A DNA stretch of 64,000 nucleotides. Source: an uncultured Prevotellaceae bacterium. Lineage in GTDB: Bacteria; Bacteroidota; Bacteroidia; Bacteroidales; Bacteroidaceae. The notes beneath the pieces are model-generated. The model had not been told where the DNA came from and searched no databases. It saw nothing but the letters and a program-made list of their open reading frames with translations. Of the stretch, positions 48,170 to 57,900 are shown piece by piece. The stretch covers positions 121,015 through 185,014 of the forward strand of contig UQST01000001.1 in assembly GCA_900543815.1 (NCBI GenBank), given 5' to 3'. A program made the translations under genes and the position numbers. Numbering within the stretch: the first letter of the stretch is position 1; every line of letters starts with the position of its first letter.

Positions 48170-50260
48170 TTATCTTTCCGTCATCGGGGCTGTCCCGCAA
48201 CTGCTTCCGCACTGCCCGCATGCGGTGTTCCCCTCACATGGCGGGAAGGCCGAGATGCGCAGACGTGCCGCTCCCATGGGGATGAGAGTGAGCTGCTCCA
48301 CCTCGCCACGCGGCTGGCAGGCATCGGGGAGCACCTGACAAAGCCCCGTTTCATCCTGCCCCCACGAGGGAACGAGTGCCCCGCTGGCCTTCACGCGCAG
48401 GGGTACCGACTCGAGGGCAAAGGGATAGTTGTCCTGCGGCCATGCCGTGCGCTCCACCCTCATACCCTTCACGCAGGGCACCAGAGCGTAGTTCCAGGGA
48501 CTGGCAGCATAGATTTCAGTGGTGGGCCACTGGCTGGCATCGGCTCCCTCCTGCCAGTGCGAGTCGCCTATAGCCGTATGCCGGCTGTCGGCCTGCTGGC
48601 GTCGTTCCCTGATGAGAAGGCTCATGGTGAGCGGACCATAATCGACGCTCACGCTGTTCTTGTTCAATGCCCAGCGCCTCAGACTCAGCCGCATGGGCAG
48701 ATAGAGCTGCACGCGGTCACCGTCCTTCCACGTACGGCTGATGCGCAGAAGCCCCTGGGTGGGACGGCAGTCGATGGTCTGTCCGTTGACCTGCACGTGT
48801 GCGTCGATCGTCCAGGCAGGTATGCGCAGATAGAGTGGGAAGGTGGCCGAGCCCTTCCTGCCCAGTCCGCCCACGGTGATGAGCACGTCCTCGCCAAAGG
48901 GGTAGTGCGTCTGTTCGTCCAGCGTCACCCGCTTTCCATCGCCCACCAGGAGTGTGGCCTGGCAGTCGGAATAGGTGAGGATGGCTGCCCCACCGTCGGC
49001 ACTGGCCAGCACCAGGTTCTGTGCATAATAGGGCCAGCCCATCGCGTGGTTGTGCTGACAGCACCGGCTGCTGAAGGGGTTCATGGAGAAGAAGGGGCCG
49101 CGGTTATCTACCCCAGGGTGATGATTGCGGCTGTCCGACTGCACCATATTGGGACAAGTGAGATAGCGCAGCGCTTTGAGGTCCTCGGTCATGCTGGCGG
49201 GCAGACTGTTGAAGGCCACATCCTCCAGATTGGCAGCCCACATCATGTCGCCCGTCTGCGCCATGAGTATCTCGTCGGAGAGCATCTGCTCCACGAATCC
49301 GCAGGTCTCGGTGCCCTGGCGCGGGTCGATGTAGCCGTGACGGCAGTTCTCATCGGAGCCGAACATGCCGCCCGGCACCTGACCATAGATGCGGCGTATG
49401 AGGTGGAAGTTGTTGTATGTGTATCCCAATGCACGCTCCTCGCCCGGCAGCAGGGAGAAGGTGGCAGGTTCGCGGAAGCACTCCGCCACATTCACGTTGT
49501 GCCAGTTGGGCAGCGAGGTGTCCTGCATCCAGTTGGCCGTGCAGCGGTGTATCTTCCTCATGAGCTGGAGCAGAAACTCCTCCCCGGTGCGGTTGTAGAG
49601 CCAGATGACGCTGAGCAGATTGTCGCCTCCACGGCTGTTCTCCCAGTAGTCACGCAGGAACTTCTCGTCGGGATAGGCCAGTTCCCATCGGCAGTAGGCG
49701 GTCATCACGGGCAGCACGCGCTCGTCGGCCGTGTGCTCGTAGTAGTCCTGCAGGATTTGCAGAGCCAGCATGTTGGCCCACAGCTCGCGCCTGCCGTCCT
49801 TGCCGGCGTTCACCGGACCGAAGTAGCCGTCGGGCTGGGCGCTGCGCAGTATGGCATCTATCCAGAAGTGCGACTCCCTGAGCTTCGCCTCGTCGGCCAG
49901 CTGGCAGGCCAGCGCATGATAGCCACGCAGCCAGTAGGGCACCTCTTCCCATCCGTGCGAACCGCCCTCCTCGAGCCAGGCATTACCTTTCTTGTCGAGC
50001 CAGTCACTTATCTCGCCCAGCCTGCCTGCCAGTCCTTCCGACTCGCGGCGCAGCATCTCGCCCACCCATCCGCGGGCTTTCACGCTGCCCAGAGGGAGCT
50101 TGATGAAGACGTTGGGGCGCAATGGTGCACGGTTGTTCACGTAGAGTGTGCTTGTGGCCGGCACGTCCTGTGGCCCCACCATCTGCGCTTCCTGCGCCTG
50201 TGACGATGAGGTGGCAAGCATGGCCAAGGCCAGCATCAGTTTTCCTGCAAATCCCTTCAT
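48170..50260 (-). CDS. GH127-family beta-L-arabinofuranosidase
   Basis: The 696-residue protein has a signal peptide (about residues 1-22) and an (alpha/alpha)6 barrel typical of GH127/DUF1680 (EEVPYWLRGYHALACQL, ILRSAQPDGYFGPVN), then a C-terminal beta-sandwich. GH127 enzymes use a zinc-bound cysteine thiolate nucleophile: the residues expected for that site are visible as GTETCGFVEQML near residue 315 and the cysteine pair in SSRCCQHNHAMGWPYY near 400. Known members release beta-L-arabinofuranose from plant hydroxyproline-rich glycoproteins or pectin. The GtaA-like gene follows, which suggests joint breakdown of a plant glycoprotein. A -7 box is at 50373-50380. Confidence 0.9.
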   Translation of the reverse strand: MKGFAGKLMLALAMLATSSSQAQEAQMVGPQDVPATSTLYVNNRAPLRPNVFIKLPLGSVKARGWVGEMLRRESEGLAGRLGEISDWLDKKGNAWLEEGGSHGWEEVPYWLRGYHALACQLADEAKLRESHFWIDAILRSAQPDGYFGPVNAGKDGRRELWANMLALQILQDYYEHTADERVLPVMTAYCRWELAYPDEKFLRDYWENSRGGDNLLSVIWLYNRTGEEFLLQLMRKIHRCTANWMQDTSLPNWHNVNVAECFREPATFSLLPGEERALGYTYNNFHLIRRIYGQVPGGMFGSDENCRHGYIDPRQGTETCGFVEQMLSDEILMAQTGDMMWAANLEDVAFNSLPASMTEDLKALRYLTCPNMVQSDSRNHHPGVDNRGPFFSMNPFSSRCCQHNHAMGWPYYAQNLVLASADGGAAILTYSDCQATLLVGDGKRVTLDEQTHYPFGEDVLITVGGLGRKGSATFPLYLRIPAWTIDAHVQVNGQTIDCRPTQGLLRISRTWKDGDRVQLYLPMRLSLRRWALNKNSVSVDYGPLTMSLLIRERRQQADSRHTAIGDSHWQEGADASQWPTTEIYAASPWNYALVPCVKGMRVERTAWPQDNYPFALESVPLRVKASGALVPSWGQDETGLCQVLPDACQPRGEVEQLTLIPMGAARLRISAFPPCEGNTACGQCGSSCGTAPMTER

Positions 50261-50372
50261 TTGAAAATTCTTTTGCTCGACAATATGGTTATTCTGCCTT
50301 CATTCACATGCCGGATGCCGCCGAAGGCACTATTTAACGCGCCCAAAGACATTTTCCCTACACATTTGCCCA

Positions 50373-50380
50373 CAAAGTTA
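50373..50380 (-). promoter_or_regulatory. Candidate -7 box (TAACTTTG) of GH127 operon
   Basis: The minus strand reads TAACTTTG, about 113 bases upstream of the GH127 start codon; the long leader is unexplained. Confidence 0.5.
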
Positions 50381-50597
50381 ACACTTTTCCGTAAGAAACC
50401 GCAAAGCAGAGGGGAGAAAAAGAGACGCACACGGACATTTTCTCCCAAAAGGCCACTTGGACCGAAGAGGCACGGCATAAGGATGCGGCCAACCTGCCGA
50501 AGGACTGAGCCCACCATGCCGAATGGATGAGGAGAGAGGCACGCGTCATGCCCCGCATGCCTCAAGGCAGAACCAGGCCGCAAGCCGAGTCTGGAAA

Positions 50598-50685
50598 TGC
50601 AGCGCGCTGCGACGGCACATGCACCGCGCTGCAATGCCCGATGCAGCACGCTGCGATGAAGCATGCACCGCGCTGCACTTTCCGC
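50598..50685. repeat. 22-bp x 4 palindromic array, copy E
   Basis: Four 22-bp units start at 50598, 50620, 50642 and 50664 (for example TGCAGCGCGCTGCGACGGCA). The borders are GGAAA on the left and CTTTCCGCCCCAC on the right, inverted relative to each other. It is the best-conserved copy and sits in the 565-bp gap 50261-50825, which otherwise contains the GH127 promoter and the hairpin at 50754 and no gene. Confidence 0.9.
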
Positions 50686-50753
50686 CCCACCGGGATGGGC
50701 CTGCCGTTGCAAACTGCAGCAAAGCCCTTTGCTCCCCTATTTATATAAGGAAA

Positions 50754-50778
50754 CTGCGCGATGGCATCCACCGCGCAG
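50754..50778. terminator. Hairpin between copy E and the aminotransferase gene
   Basis: CTGCGCG and CGCGCAG pair around ATGGCATCCAC, nearly identical to the core of the terminator at 38515-38551. It lies about 50 bases past the aminotransferase stop and could terminate it, but flanking T-runs are poor; the resemblance suggests it is part of the repeat family. Confidence 0.5.
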
Positions 50779-50825
50779 CACTTTTCACTCTTCACTCTTT
50801 GCTCTTCACTTCCCACGGGGGACGC

Positions 50826-52013
50826 TCATGGCTTCCTCTGGACACCGGCCACCGCCCGTGCCAGCGACTCCATGGCGCTACGGAGCACAGCACGCTGCGT
50901 GCCCACATTGAGGCGCATAAAGCCCTCGCCGCCAGGGCCAAACATCTCGCCGTCATTGAGTGCCAAGTGGGCCTCATCCACGAAGAGATGCTGCAGCTGG
51001 TCGTGTGTAAGCCCCAGCTGTCGGCAGTCGAGCCACACCAGGAACGAGGCCTGGGGGCGCAAGGGACGTATCAGGGGCATGTGCTCGCGGCAGTAGCCGA
51101 TGACGAACTCCACGTTCTGCTCCACATAATGAAGCATCTGCCTGCGCCACTCCTCGCCCTCGCGGAAGGCAGCCTGGGTGGCCAGGGGAGCCATCATGGT
51201 GGGCTCGTTGAGTTCGCCCGCCTGCATCCATCCGAAGAAGCGCCGGCGCAACTGCTCATTGGGGACAGCCGCCCACGACGACACCAGGCCGGCCATATTG
51301 AAGGTCTTGGAGGGTGCACAGAACGTGATGCTGTTCTGCTCGGCCTCGGGGCTCACGCTGGCGAAGGGGATGTGACGATGCCCGAAGAGGGCCATATCGC
51401 AATGGATTTCGTCGCTGATGACGATGATGCCGCGCTCGTGGCAGAATGCGGCCAGGCGCTGCAGCGTCTCACGCGGCCAACAGATGCCGCCGGGATTGTG
51501 GGGATTGCACAGGATGAGCAGGCGGCAATGCTCGTCGGCCACCCGTGCCAGGTGCTCGAAGTCCATGTCGTAATAGCCGTCGGGGCGCTCCACCAGGGGG
51601 TTCATCACCACCTCATGCCCATAGCCCTGAGGCACAAGGCGGAATGGATGATACACAGGAGGCTGTATGATGACCTTGTCGCCAGGCGACAGCAGGGCGC
51701 ACACAGCCATTCCTATTCCCTTGACAATGCCGGGGATGAAGCTCATCCACTCCTCTCTCATCTGCCACCCGTGATGCTCCTGCACCCAGCGGATGACGGT
51801 GTCCCAGTAGTCCTGGGGCAGACAGGTGTAGCCATAGAGGGCGTTCTGCACCCTGCGGGTGAGGGCTTCGGCGATGAAGGGAGGCGTAAGCCAGTCCATG
51901 TCGGCCACCCACAGGGGAATCAGGTCAGTACGGTGCCACATCTCGGCGAGCCTTGCATGCTTCACATCGCAAGTGCCCGTGCGGTCGATGGGCTTGTCGA
52001 AATCGTATGTCAT
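50826..52013 (-). CDS. MalY/PatB-type PLP-dependent aminotransferase / C-S lyase
   Basis: The protein is about 395 residues of the fold-type I family. The start MTYDFDKPIDRTGTCDVKHA is the normal MalY/PatB opening; in-frame ATGs at 52040 and 52100 are possible, but the latter is upstream of the promoter box and rejected. Motifs include LWVADMDWLTPPFI, the cofactor-contacting ILCNPHNPGGICW, and the PLP lysine in FCAPSKTFNMAGLVSSW near residue 232. The group contains cystathionine beta-lyases (C-S lyases) and MalY; which activity applies cannot be read. Single-gene unit with promoter at 52058-52065. Confidence 0.92.
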   Translation of the reverse strand: MTYDFDKPIDRTGTCDVKHARLAEMWHRTDLIPLWVADMDWLTPPFIAEALTRRVQNALYGYTCLPQDYWDTVIRWVQEHHGWQMREEWMSFIPGIVKGIGMAVCALLSPGDKVIIQPPVYHPFRLVPQGYGHEVVMNPLVERPDGYYDMDFEHLARVADEHCRLLILCNPHNPGGICWPRETLQRLAAFCHERGIIVISDEIHCDMALFGHRHIPFASVSPEAEQNSITFCAPSKTFNMAGLVSSWAAVPNEQLRRRFFGWMQAGELNEPTMMAPLATQAAFREGEEWRRQMLHYVEQNVEFVIGYCREHMPLIRPLRPQASFLVWLDCRQLGLTHDQLQHLFVDEAHLALNDGEMFGPGGEGFMRLNVGTQRAVLRSAMESLARAVAGVQRKP

Positions 52014-52057
52014 CAGTTGTTTGTCTTTGCGCACGCTCATTCGTGCAGTTTCACCCA

Positions 52058-52065
52058 CAAAGGTA
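52058..52065 (-). promoter_or_regulatory. Promoter -7 box (TACCTTTG) of aminotransferase gene
   Basis: The minus strand reads TACCTTTG 45 bases before the chosen start at 52013, and downstream of the rejected ATG at 52100. Confidence 0.7.
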
Positions 52066-52179
52066 AGCATCTCTCCCATAAGCGGCAAGCATTCGCCCAA
52101 GGATTATGCCACACAGAGCCATTTTTGCCACTCCGGCATGGCATGCGGCAGGCTGTAAATACTTTTTAAGAGTAGCGGC

Positions 52180-52210
52180 TTGGCACTCTCATGGAAATGG
52201 CATAACTTTG
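52180..52210 (+). promoter_or_regulatory. Promoter of pepD operon (TTGG - 19 bp - TAACTTTG)
   Basis: The -7 box TAACTTTG is at 52203-52210 and TTGG at 52180-52183, 19 bp upstream. The leader to pepD is about 70 bases and A-rich near the start codon. Confidence 0.7.
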
Positions 52211-52285
52211 CCATGCTGACGGGCGCACATGCACACTCGGGCGCGCCAGCCAAGACAGGAAGTTAAACATTAAAAACATAAGGTT

Positions 52286-53749
52286 ATGGCAACATCAATC
52301 AAAGACCTGGCTCCACAAGCCATATGGCACAACTTCTACCTGCTCACGCAGGTTCCCCGTCCCAGCGGACACCTTCAGAAGGTGCAGGAATTCCTGCTCA
52401 CATGGGCCAAGGAGCACGGCATAGAAGCCTTCAAGGACAATGCCGAGAACATCGTTATGCGCAAGCCAGCCACACCGGGCATGGAAGACCGCAAGACAGC
52501 AGTACTGCAGGCACACATGGACATGGTGCCACAGAAGACCGACGAGAGCGGCCACGTCTTTGAGACAGACCCCATCGAGACCTACATCGACGGTGAATGG
52601 GTGAAGGCCAAGGGCACCACCCTGGGCAGCGACGACGGCATGGGCGTGGCGGCCATCATGGCCATCATGGAGGCCCACGACCTGGTGCACGGCCCGCTGG
52701 AGGCGCTCATCACAGCCGATGAGGAGACCTGCATGTACGGCGTGAACCACCTGGCAGCCGACACACTGCACGGCGACATACTGCTCAATATGGACAACGA
52801 GACCATGGGCGAGTTCGTCATAGGCAGCGCGGGAGGCGTCAACATCAGCGCCACCATGCAGTACAAGGAGGTGGCTCCCGAGGCTGGCGACATAGCCGTA
52901 AAGGTGTGTCTGCAGGGACTCAAGGGCGGACACAGCGGACTGGAAATCAATGAGGGACGCGCCAATGCCAACAAGCTGATGGCCCGCTTCGTGCGTCAGG
53001 CCATCGCCGACGACGATGCACGCCTCTGCTCATGGAACGGCGGCAACATGCGCAACGCCATCCCACGCACAGCAAGCGCCGTGCTCACCATTCCCGCAGA
53101 GAACCTCGACGACCTGAAGGACCTGGTGGCCTACTGCCTGGAGACCTTCAAGAACGAATATGCAGGCATAGAGAACGAGATGGAGATGACCATCGAGAGC
53201 ACCATCATGCCCGCCGCACAGGTACCCATGGAGATTCAGGACAACCTGGTGGATGCCATCATGGCTTGCCACGACGGCGTCCTGCGCCACATCCCAAGCA
53301 TCCCCGATGTGGTGGAGACCAGCAGCAACCTGGGCATCGTGAGCATAGGCAACGGCGAGGCTTCGGTGCTCATACTGGCACGCAGCAGCAACGAGACCAT
53401 GATGGAGTACCTGCAGGAGATGCAGGAGTGCTGCTTCGGCATGGCCGGCATGAAGGTGGAGTACGGCGGACAGTATGGCGCATGGCAGCCCAACTTCAGC
53501 AGCCCCATCACAGCCACTATGGTGAAGGTATATAAGGAGACCTTCGGCGAGGACGCCAAGGTGCAGGTATGCCACGCCGGACTGGAGTGCAGCATCATCG
53601 GCGGGGTGTATCCCGAGATGGATCTGGTGAGCTTCGGTCCCACGCTGAGAAGTCCTCACACACCCAACGAGCGATGCAACATCCCCTCGGTGGAGAAGTT
53701 CTGGGTATTCCTGAAAGAGTTGCTCAAGCAGATTCCCGCACGATGCTGA
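52286..53749 (+). CDS. pepD: Aminoacyl-histidine dipeptidase (peptidase D, M20 family)
   Basis: The 487-residue zinc dipeptidase cleaves Xaa-His and other dipeptides in the cytoplasm. Metal ligands and the catalytic acidic residue appear in order: LQAHMDMVPQKTDES (near residue 78), TTLGSDDGMGVAAIMA (near 115) and ITADEETCMYGVNHLA (near 147). The lid domain has GLKGGHSGLEINEGRANANK (near 215), and CHAGLECSIIG near 430 gives a further conserved His/Glu. Length is standard. Its last seven bases overlap the start of ilvA, so the two are translated together. Confidence 0.96.
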   Translation: MATSIKDLAPQAIWHNFYLLTQVPRPSGHLQKVQEFLLTWAKEHGIEAFKDNAENIVMRKPATPGMEDRKTAVLQAHMDMVPQKTDESGHVFETDPIETYIDGEWVKAKGTTLGSDDGMGVAAIMAIMEAHDLVHGPLEALITADEETCMYGVNHLAADTLHGDILLNMDNETMGEFVIGSAGGVNISATMQYKEVAPEAGDIAVKVCLQGLKGGHSGLEINEGRANANKLMARFVRQAIADDDARLCSWNGGNMRNAIPRTASAVLTIPAENLDDLKDLVAYCLETFKNEYAGIENEMEMTIESTIMPAAQVPMEIQDNLVDAIMACHDGVLRHIPSIPDVVETSSNLGIVSIGNGEASVLILARSSNETMMEYLQEMQECCFGMAGMKVEYGGQYGAWQPNFSSPITATMVKVYKETFGEDAKVQVCHAGLECSIIGGVYPEMDLVSFGPTLRSPHTPNERCNIPSVEKFWVFLKELLKQIPARC

Positions 53750-54936
53750 ACCTCGACAACTTCTATAAGGCGCGTTACGCGCTGAGCCGCGTCATACGCC
53801 GCACCGACCTGGTGCAGGCTCCCCGCCTCAATCCCGAGGCCGACATATACCTGAAGCCCGAGAACCTGCAGCTGACAGGCTCGTTCAAGGTGCGCGGTGC
53901 CTGTTACAAGATAGCCTGCCTGACCGACGAGGAAAAGCAGCACGGAGTGATAGCCTGCTCGGCAGGAAACCACGCGCAGGGGGTTGCGCTGGGTGCCAGT
54001 TGCCATGGCATCAAGAGCCTCATCTGCCTGCCCGACGGAGCGCCCATCAGCAAGGTAGAGGCCACACGCCGCTATGGCGCCGACATCTGTCTGGTGCCCG
54101 GAGTGTATGACGATGCCTACCAGCGGGCGCTGGACCTGCGCGACGAGCGGGGCTATACCTTCATCCACCCCTTCGACGATGAGAACGTGATAGCCGGACA
54201 AGGCACCATAGGCCTGGAGTTGCTGGAGCAACTGCCCGACGTGGAGGTGGTCATCGTGCCCATAGGCGGCGGCGGACTGGCCAGCGGCGTGGCTTTTGCC
54301 ATCAAGCAGCTCAATCCGAAAGTGCAGGTATGGGGCGTGCAGGCTGCCGGAGCACCCAGCATGTACCAGAGCATGGCTGACCATCAGATACTGCGGCTCA
54401 CCAGCGTAAGCACCATAGCCGACGGCATAGCGGTAAAGCAACCCGGTGAAATCACCTACGACACGTGCCAGAAGTACCTCGACGGCATAGTGACCGTCAC
54501 CGAGGACGAGATTTGCGCAGCCATACTGGCGCTCATCGAGCAGCACAAGATGGTGGCAGAAGGTGCTGGAGCCGTGAGTGTGGCAGCCGCCATGTTCGGC
54601 AAGGTGCCCGTCAAGGGACGCAAGGCAGTGTGCATAGTGAGCGGTGGCAATATCGACGTGACCATCCTCAACCGCGTCATCAACCGCGGACTGGCCAAGA
54701 GCGGACGCAGCTGCACCTTCACGGTGGAACTGGAGGACAAGCCGGGCCAGCTGGTGGGCGTGAGCCAGATAGTGGCTTCGATGGGCGGAAACGTAGTGAG
54801 CGTGCATCACGAGCGCAACGACGACGCTGCCCGCGTGACAGCATGCCAACTGCGCATCAAGGTGGAGACACGCGACGAGCAGCACATCGAGGAGATAAGG
54901 AAAGCCCTGACCGACAACGGATTCAAGGTAAACTAA
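53743..54936 (+). CDS. ilvA: Threonine ammonia-lyase (threonine deaminase)
   Basis: The 397-residue PLP enzyme converts threonine to 2-oxobutyrate and ammonia via reactive enamine and imine intermediates. The PLP lysine is in QLTGSFKVRGACYKI near residue 47, followed by CSAGNHAQGVALGAS and the phosphate-binding VPIGGGGLASGVAF. A C-terminal ACT-like domain (about 325-397; TVELEDKPGQLVGVSQIVAS) suggests allosteric control; the enzyme has the shorter form with a single ACT. The start ATG overlaps the pepD stop (ATGCTGA). The next gene encodes RidA, which hydrolyses the intermediates this enzyme releases. Confidence 0.95.
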   Translation: MLNLDNFYKARYALSRVIRRTDLVQAPRLNPEADIYLKPENLQLTGSFKVRGACYKIACLTDEEKQHGVIACSAGNHAQGVALGASCHGIKSLICLPDGAPISKVEATRRYGADICLVPGVYDDAYQRALDLRDERGYTFIHPFDDENVIAGQGTIGLELLEQLPDVEVVIVPIGGGGLASGVAFAIKQLNPKVQVWGVQAAGAPSMYQSMADHQILRLTSVSTIADGIAVKQPGEITYDTCQKYLDGIVTVTEDEICAAILALIEQHKMVAEGAGAVSVAAAMFGKVPVKGRKAVCIVSGGNIDVTILNRVINRGLAKSGRSCTFTVELEDKPGQLVGVSQIVASMGGNVVSVHHERNDDAARVTACQLRIKVETRDEQHIEEIRKALTDNGFKVN

Positions 54937-54964
54937 GAATAAAGACAACATACACACCAAGAGC

Positions 54965-57900
54965 ATGAAAGCAATTCACACCAACCAGGCTCCTGCAGCC
55001 ATCGGTCCCTACAGCCAGGCCATAGAGGCCAACGGAATGGTATTTGCCAGCGGACAGATACCCATCGACCCCGCCACAGGCCAGTTTGTGGAGGGCGGCA
55101 TAAAGGAGCAGACCCGTCAGTCGCTCACCAATGCCAGCCACATCCTGCAGGCTGCCGGCACCGACCTGAAGCACGTGGTGAAGACTACCGTCTATCTGAG
55201 TGACATCGCCAACTTCGCTCCCATGAACGAGGTATATGCCCAATTCTTCACCGAACCCTTCCCCGCACGCAGCGCCGTGGCGGTGAAAGACCTGCCCAAG
55301 GGGGCACTGGTGGAGATAGAGGTGCTGGCCGTGAAGCCCCAGAAGCAGGATGCTACCAGCAGCGAGGAGACTTCAGCCGAAGACGGAGCCTCTCAAAAAA
55401 AAATCTCAAGTAGGCTCGCCTGCGTAAGCAAGGCCTTACTTGCACTCTTCCTATGCCTGGTTCTGCCCTCATCAGTATGGGGACAGAGCCAGGCATCTTC
55501 GTTGGTGGGTATGTTGCAGGACTTCCAGCGCACCGAGGACATCACGCCCGACCGCTTCTTCGACAATATGGACACGCTGCGTGCAGCCATCAGCAGGCAG
55601 ACCAGCCCCACGGCGAAAGCCGTCTATCAGGCCACCATGGCCCATCTGCTGGCAATCTCGGCCGACCTTGCCGATGCAGGCGAGCGGCAGACAGAAAGCC
55701 CCGACGACAGCATAAGGGAATGGAACAGTGATGAGTACATGCGGCACGCATGCCTGCTCTACAAGCAGGCGCTGGGTGACATGGAAGCGCTGCACCAGGC
55801 CAAGACAGAGCAATGGATTCCGCTTGTCAGACAGGGACGCGACGAGAAGATATATGCCAACGACATGCTCGCTGTGGTGTGGCGGGCCATGACAAACGAC
55901 ATCGGGCAATGGCTGAGAGAGAAGGAACAGATGCCCACAGCCGACAACCTGGCCACGTTTTACCGCCTTCATGGGCTGCGCGAAGCGGCCTTGCACATCC
56001 TGCTGGAGGGTCTCTGGGACTCATGGGACCCTTCGGTCAAAGACAGGCTGATGGCATTGAAGCAGGAATACAGCAACACAGAGGCAGGGGCGCTGGTGCA
56101 CCTCTGTCTGGCCTCCGAAAGGATGAACCGCTGGGGGATGGGCATTAACGACCGTCTGGCAATACTGGACGAGGCGGACCGCAAATGGCCCGACAACCGC
56201 TGGAAAAACAATATCGAGAACCTCAGACGACAGCTCACGGCTCCCATCATGCAGGCCAGATATCCCGCACAAGCCTACCCGCTCAGCACCCAGAAGGTGC
56301 CCATCAAGACGAGAAACGTGAGCGGATTTGTCCTGTCAACCTACCAGTTGCCCCCTGACTTCCTGGAGGGAAACAAGCAGGAGCGCAACCATATGACGGG
56401 CGACGAGCTGCTCAAGCTGGTGCGCAAGGAGGGACACCAAATCAAGCATACCGCCATGCAGCCACGCGGAGGAAGCAACGGCGGCAAGGTGTGCTGGGAT
56501 ACGCTCGACTGGCACACGCCCGACTGCGGCCTTTATGCGGTGGTGATAGAGGCCAGCACCAAGGCGCATCTGGCGAAGAATCCCGAGCCAGAGGTTGGCC
56601 TGGTGCGCATCTCACGCTTGGCAACCTTCGTGCGGCGCATGGGCGACAAGCAGGCACGGCTGACCGTGGTGGATTACCAGAAAGGACAGCCCCTGCCGAG
56701 AGTCAAGGTGGAAGTCTTTACAAAGAATCGAAAAGAGGACAGCTTCACCCTGCTCAAGACACACCTTACCGACGAGAAAGGTGCCGTGCTGATGGACAGA
56801 CAAGAGGAGAAGGATATATATATTAAGGTATCGCGCGCGGGAGACGAGGCTACAGGGCGACGGAGACTGGACATATATTACTCCGACGAAAGACTGACCG
56901 ACAGAGAGGAACAGCACATAGCCATCTCCACAGACCGCAGCATCTACCGCCCCGGCCAGAAGATAATGATGAGCGCCGTGGTGTACAAACAGAAGGAATG
57001 GGATGCAGAGGTGAAAGCCAACGAGGAACATGAAGTGGTGCTGCGCGGTGCCAACGGCAGGAAACTGTGCACCCACACATGCCGGACCGACGAGATGGGT
57101 GTGCTGGCAGACACTCTGCCAATTCCCGAAACGGGATTGCCCGGCAATTACAATATACATATAGAGGATGCCTGCAAGGCTGTAAAGGTGGAGGAATACG
57201 TTCGTCCCACCTTCCACGTGGAGTTGTCACAGCCCAAGGACGCAACTGTCCGAACCGACTCCGTGGCATTTGAAGGCAAAGTGACCACCTACAGCGGTGT
57301 ACCCGTGACGCATGCACGCATCACAGGAACAGCCGTATGGGGCTCATCATGGTGGTGGCGTAACCGCTCCAGCGAAACACGAATTGTACTGGATACGCTC
57401 CGGACAGACCAGGAAGGGAAGTTCACCTACCAGCTGGCCACAAACGGAACCGCCGAGCAGCTGAAGAGGGGACGCAGGCTAGAGGTCAGCATCGACGCTC
57501 TCTCGGCACAGGGTGAGACCCAGCAGGGCGCTCTGGACATAGCCGTATGCAGCACCCCGCTGCGCATGAACGGTATGGTACCCCGCCACATCTGCAAGGA
57601 ATATCCCAAGCCATTGAGCCTCAGACTCTACTCCAGCACAGACCAACCCGTCAAGGGGTCCATCACCTGCACCCTTTCACAGGCAGGGAAGGAGAAGAGG
57701 ACCTTCACGATGCAGGCCGGAGAGTCGGCTTTCCCGCAGGAGATGAAGGACTTGGAGTCAGGCCGATACCAGCTGGAAGCGCGTGCCGATATCAATGGCG
57801 ATACAGCCTCGTGGCGCTCCGACCTCACGCTCACTTCGCTCTCTGACAACAAACTGCCCTTTGAGGCAAACTTCTATCTGGACTGCCCCCAGTCTGACTT

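Noticed and set aside
46303..50203. Two frames of about 550 codons opposite the GH127/GtaA-like operon
   Set aside because: Both are antisense to recognised enzymes with matching family motifs; no promoter or domain supports them.
5087..50685. 22-bp arrays considered as CRISPR arrays
   Set aside because: Units are contiguous with no unique spacers between them, only four per locus, and no cas genes are present.
56810..56830. ATATATA tracts (also near 5283, 23940, 31945, 38575) as special signals
   Set aside because: They occur both between genes and inside the macroglobulin coding region, with no constant distance to starts, so they look like ordinary AT-rich sequence.
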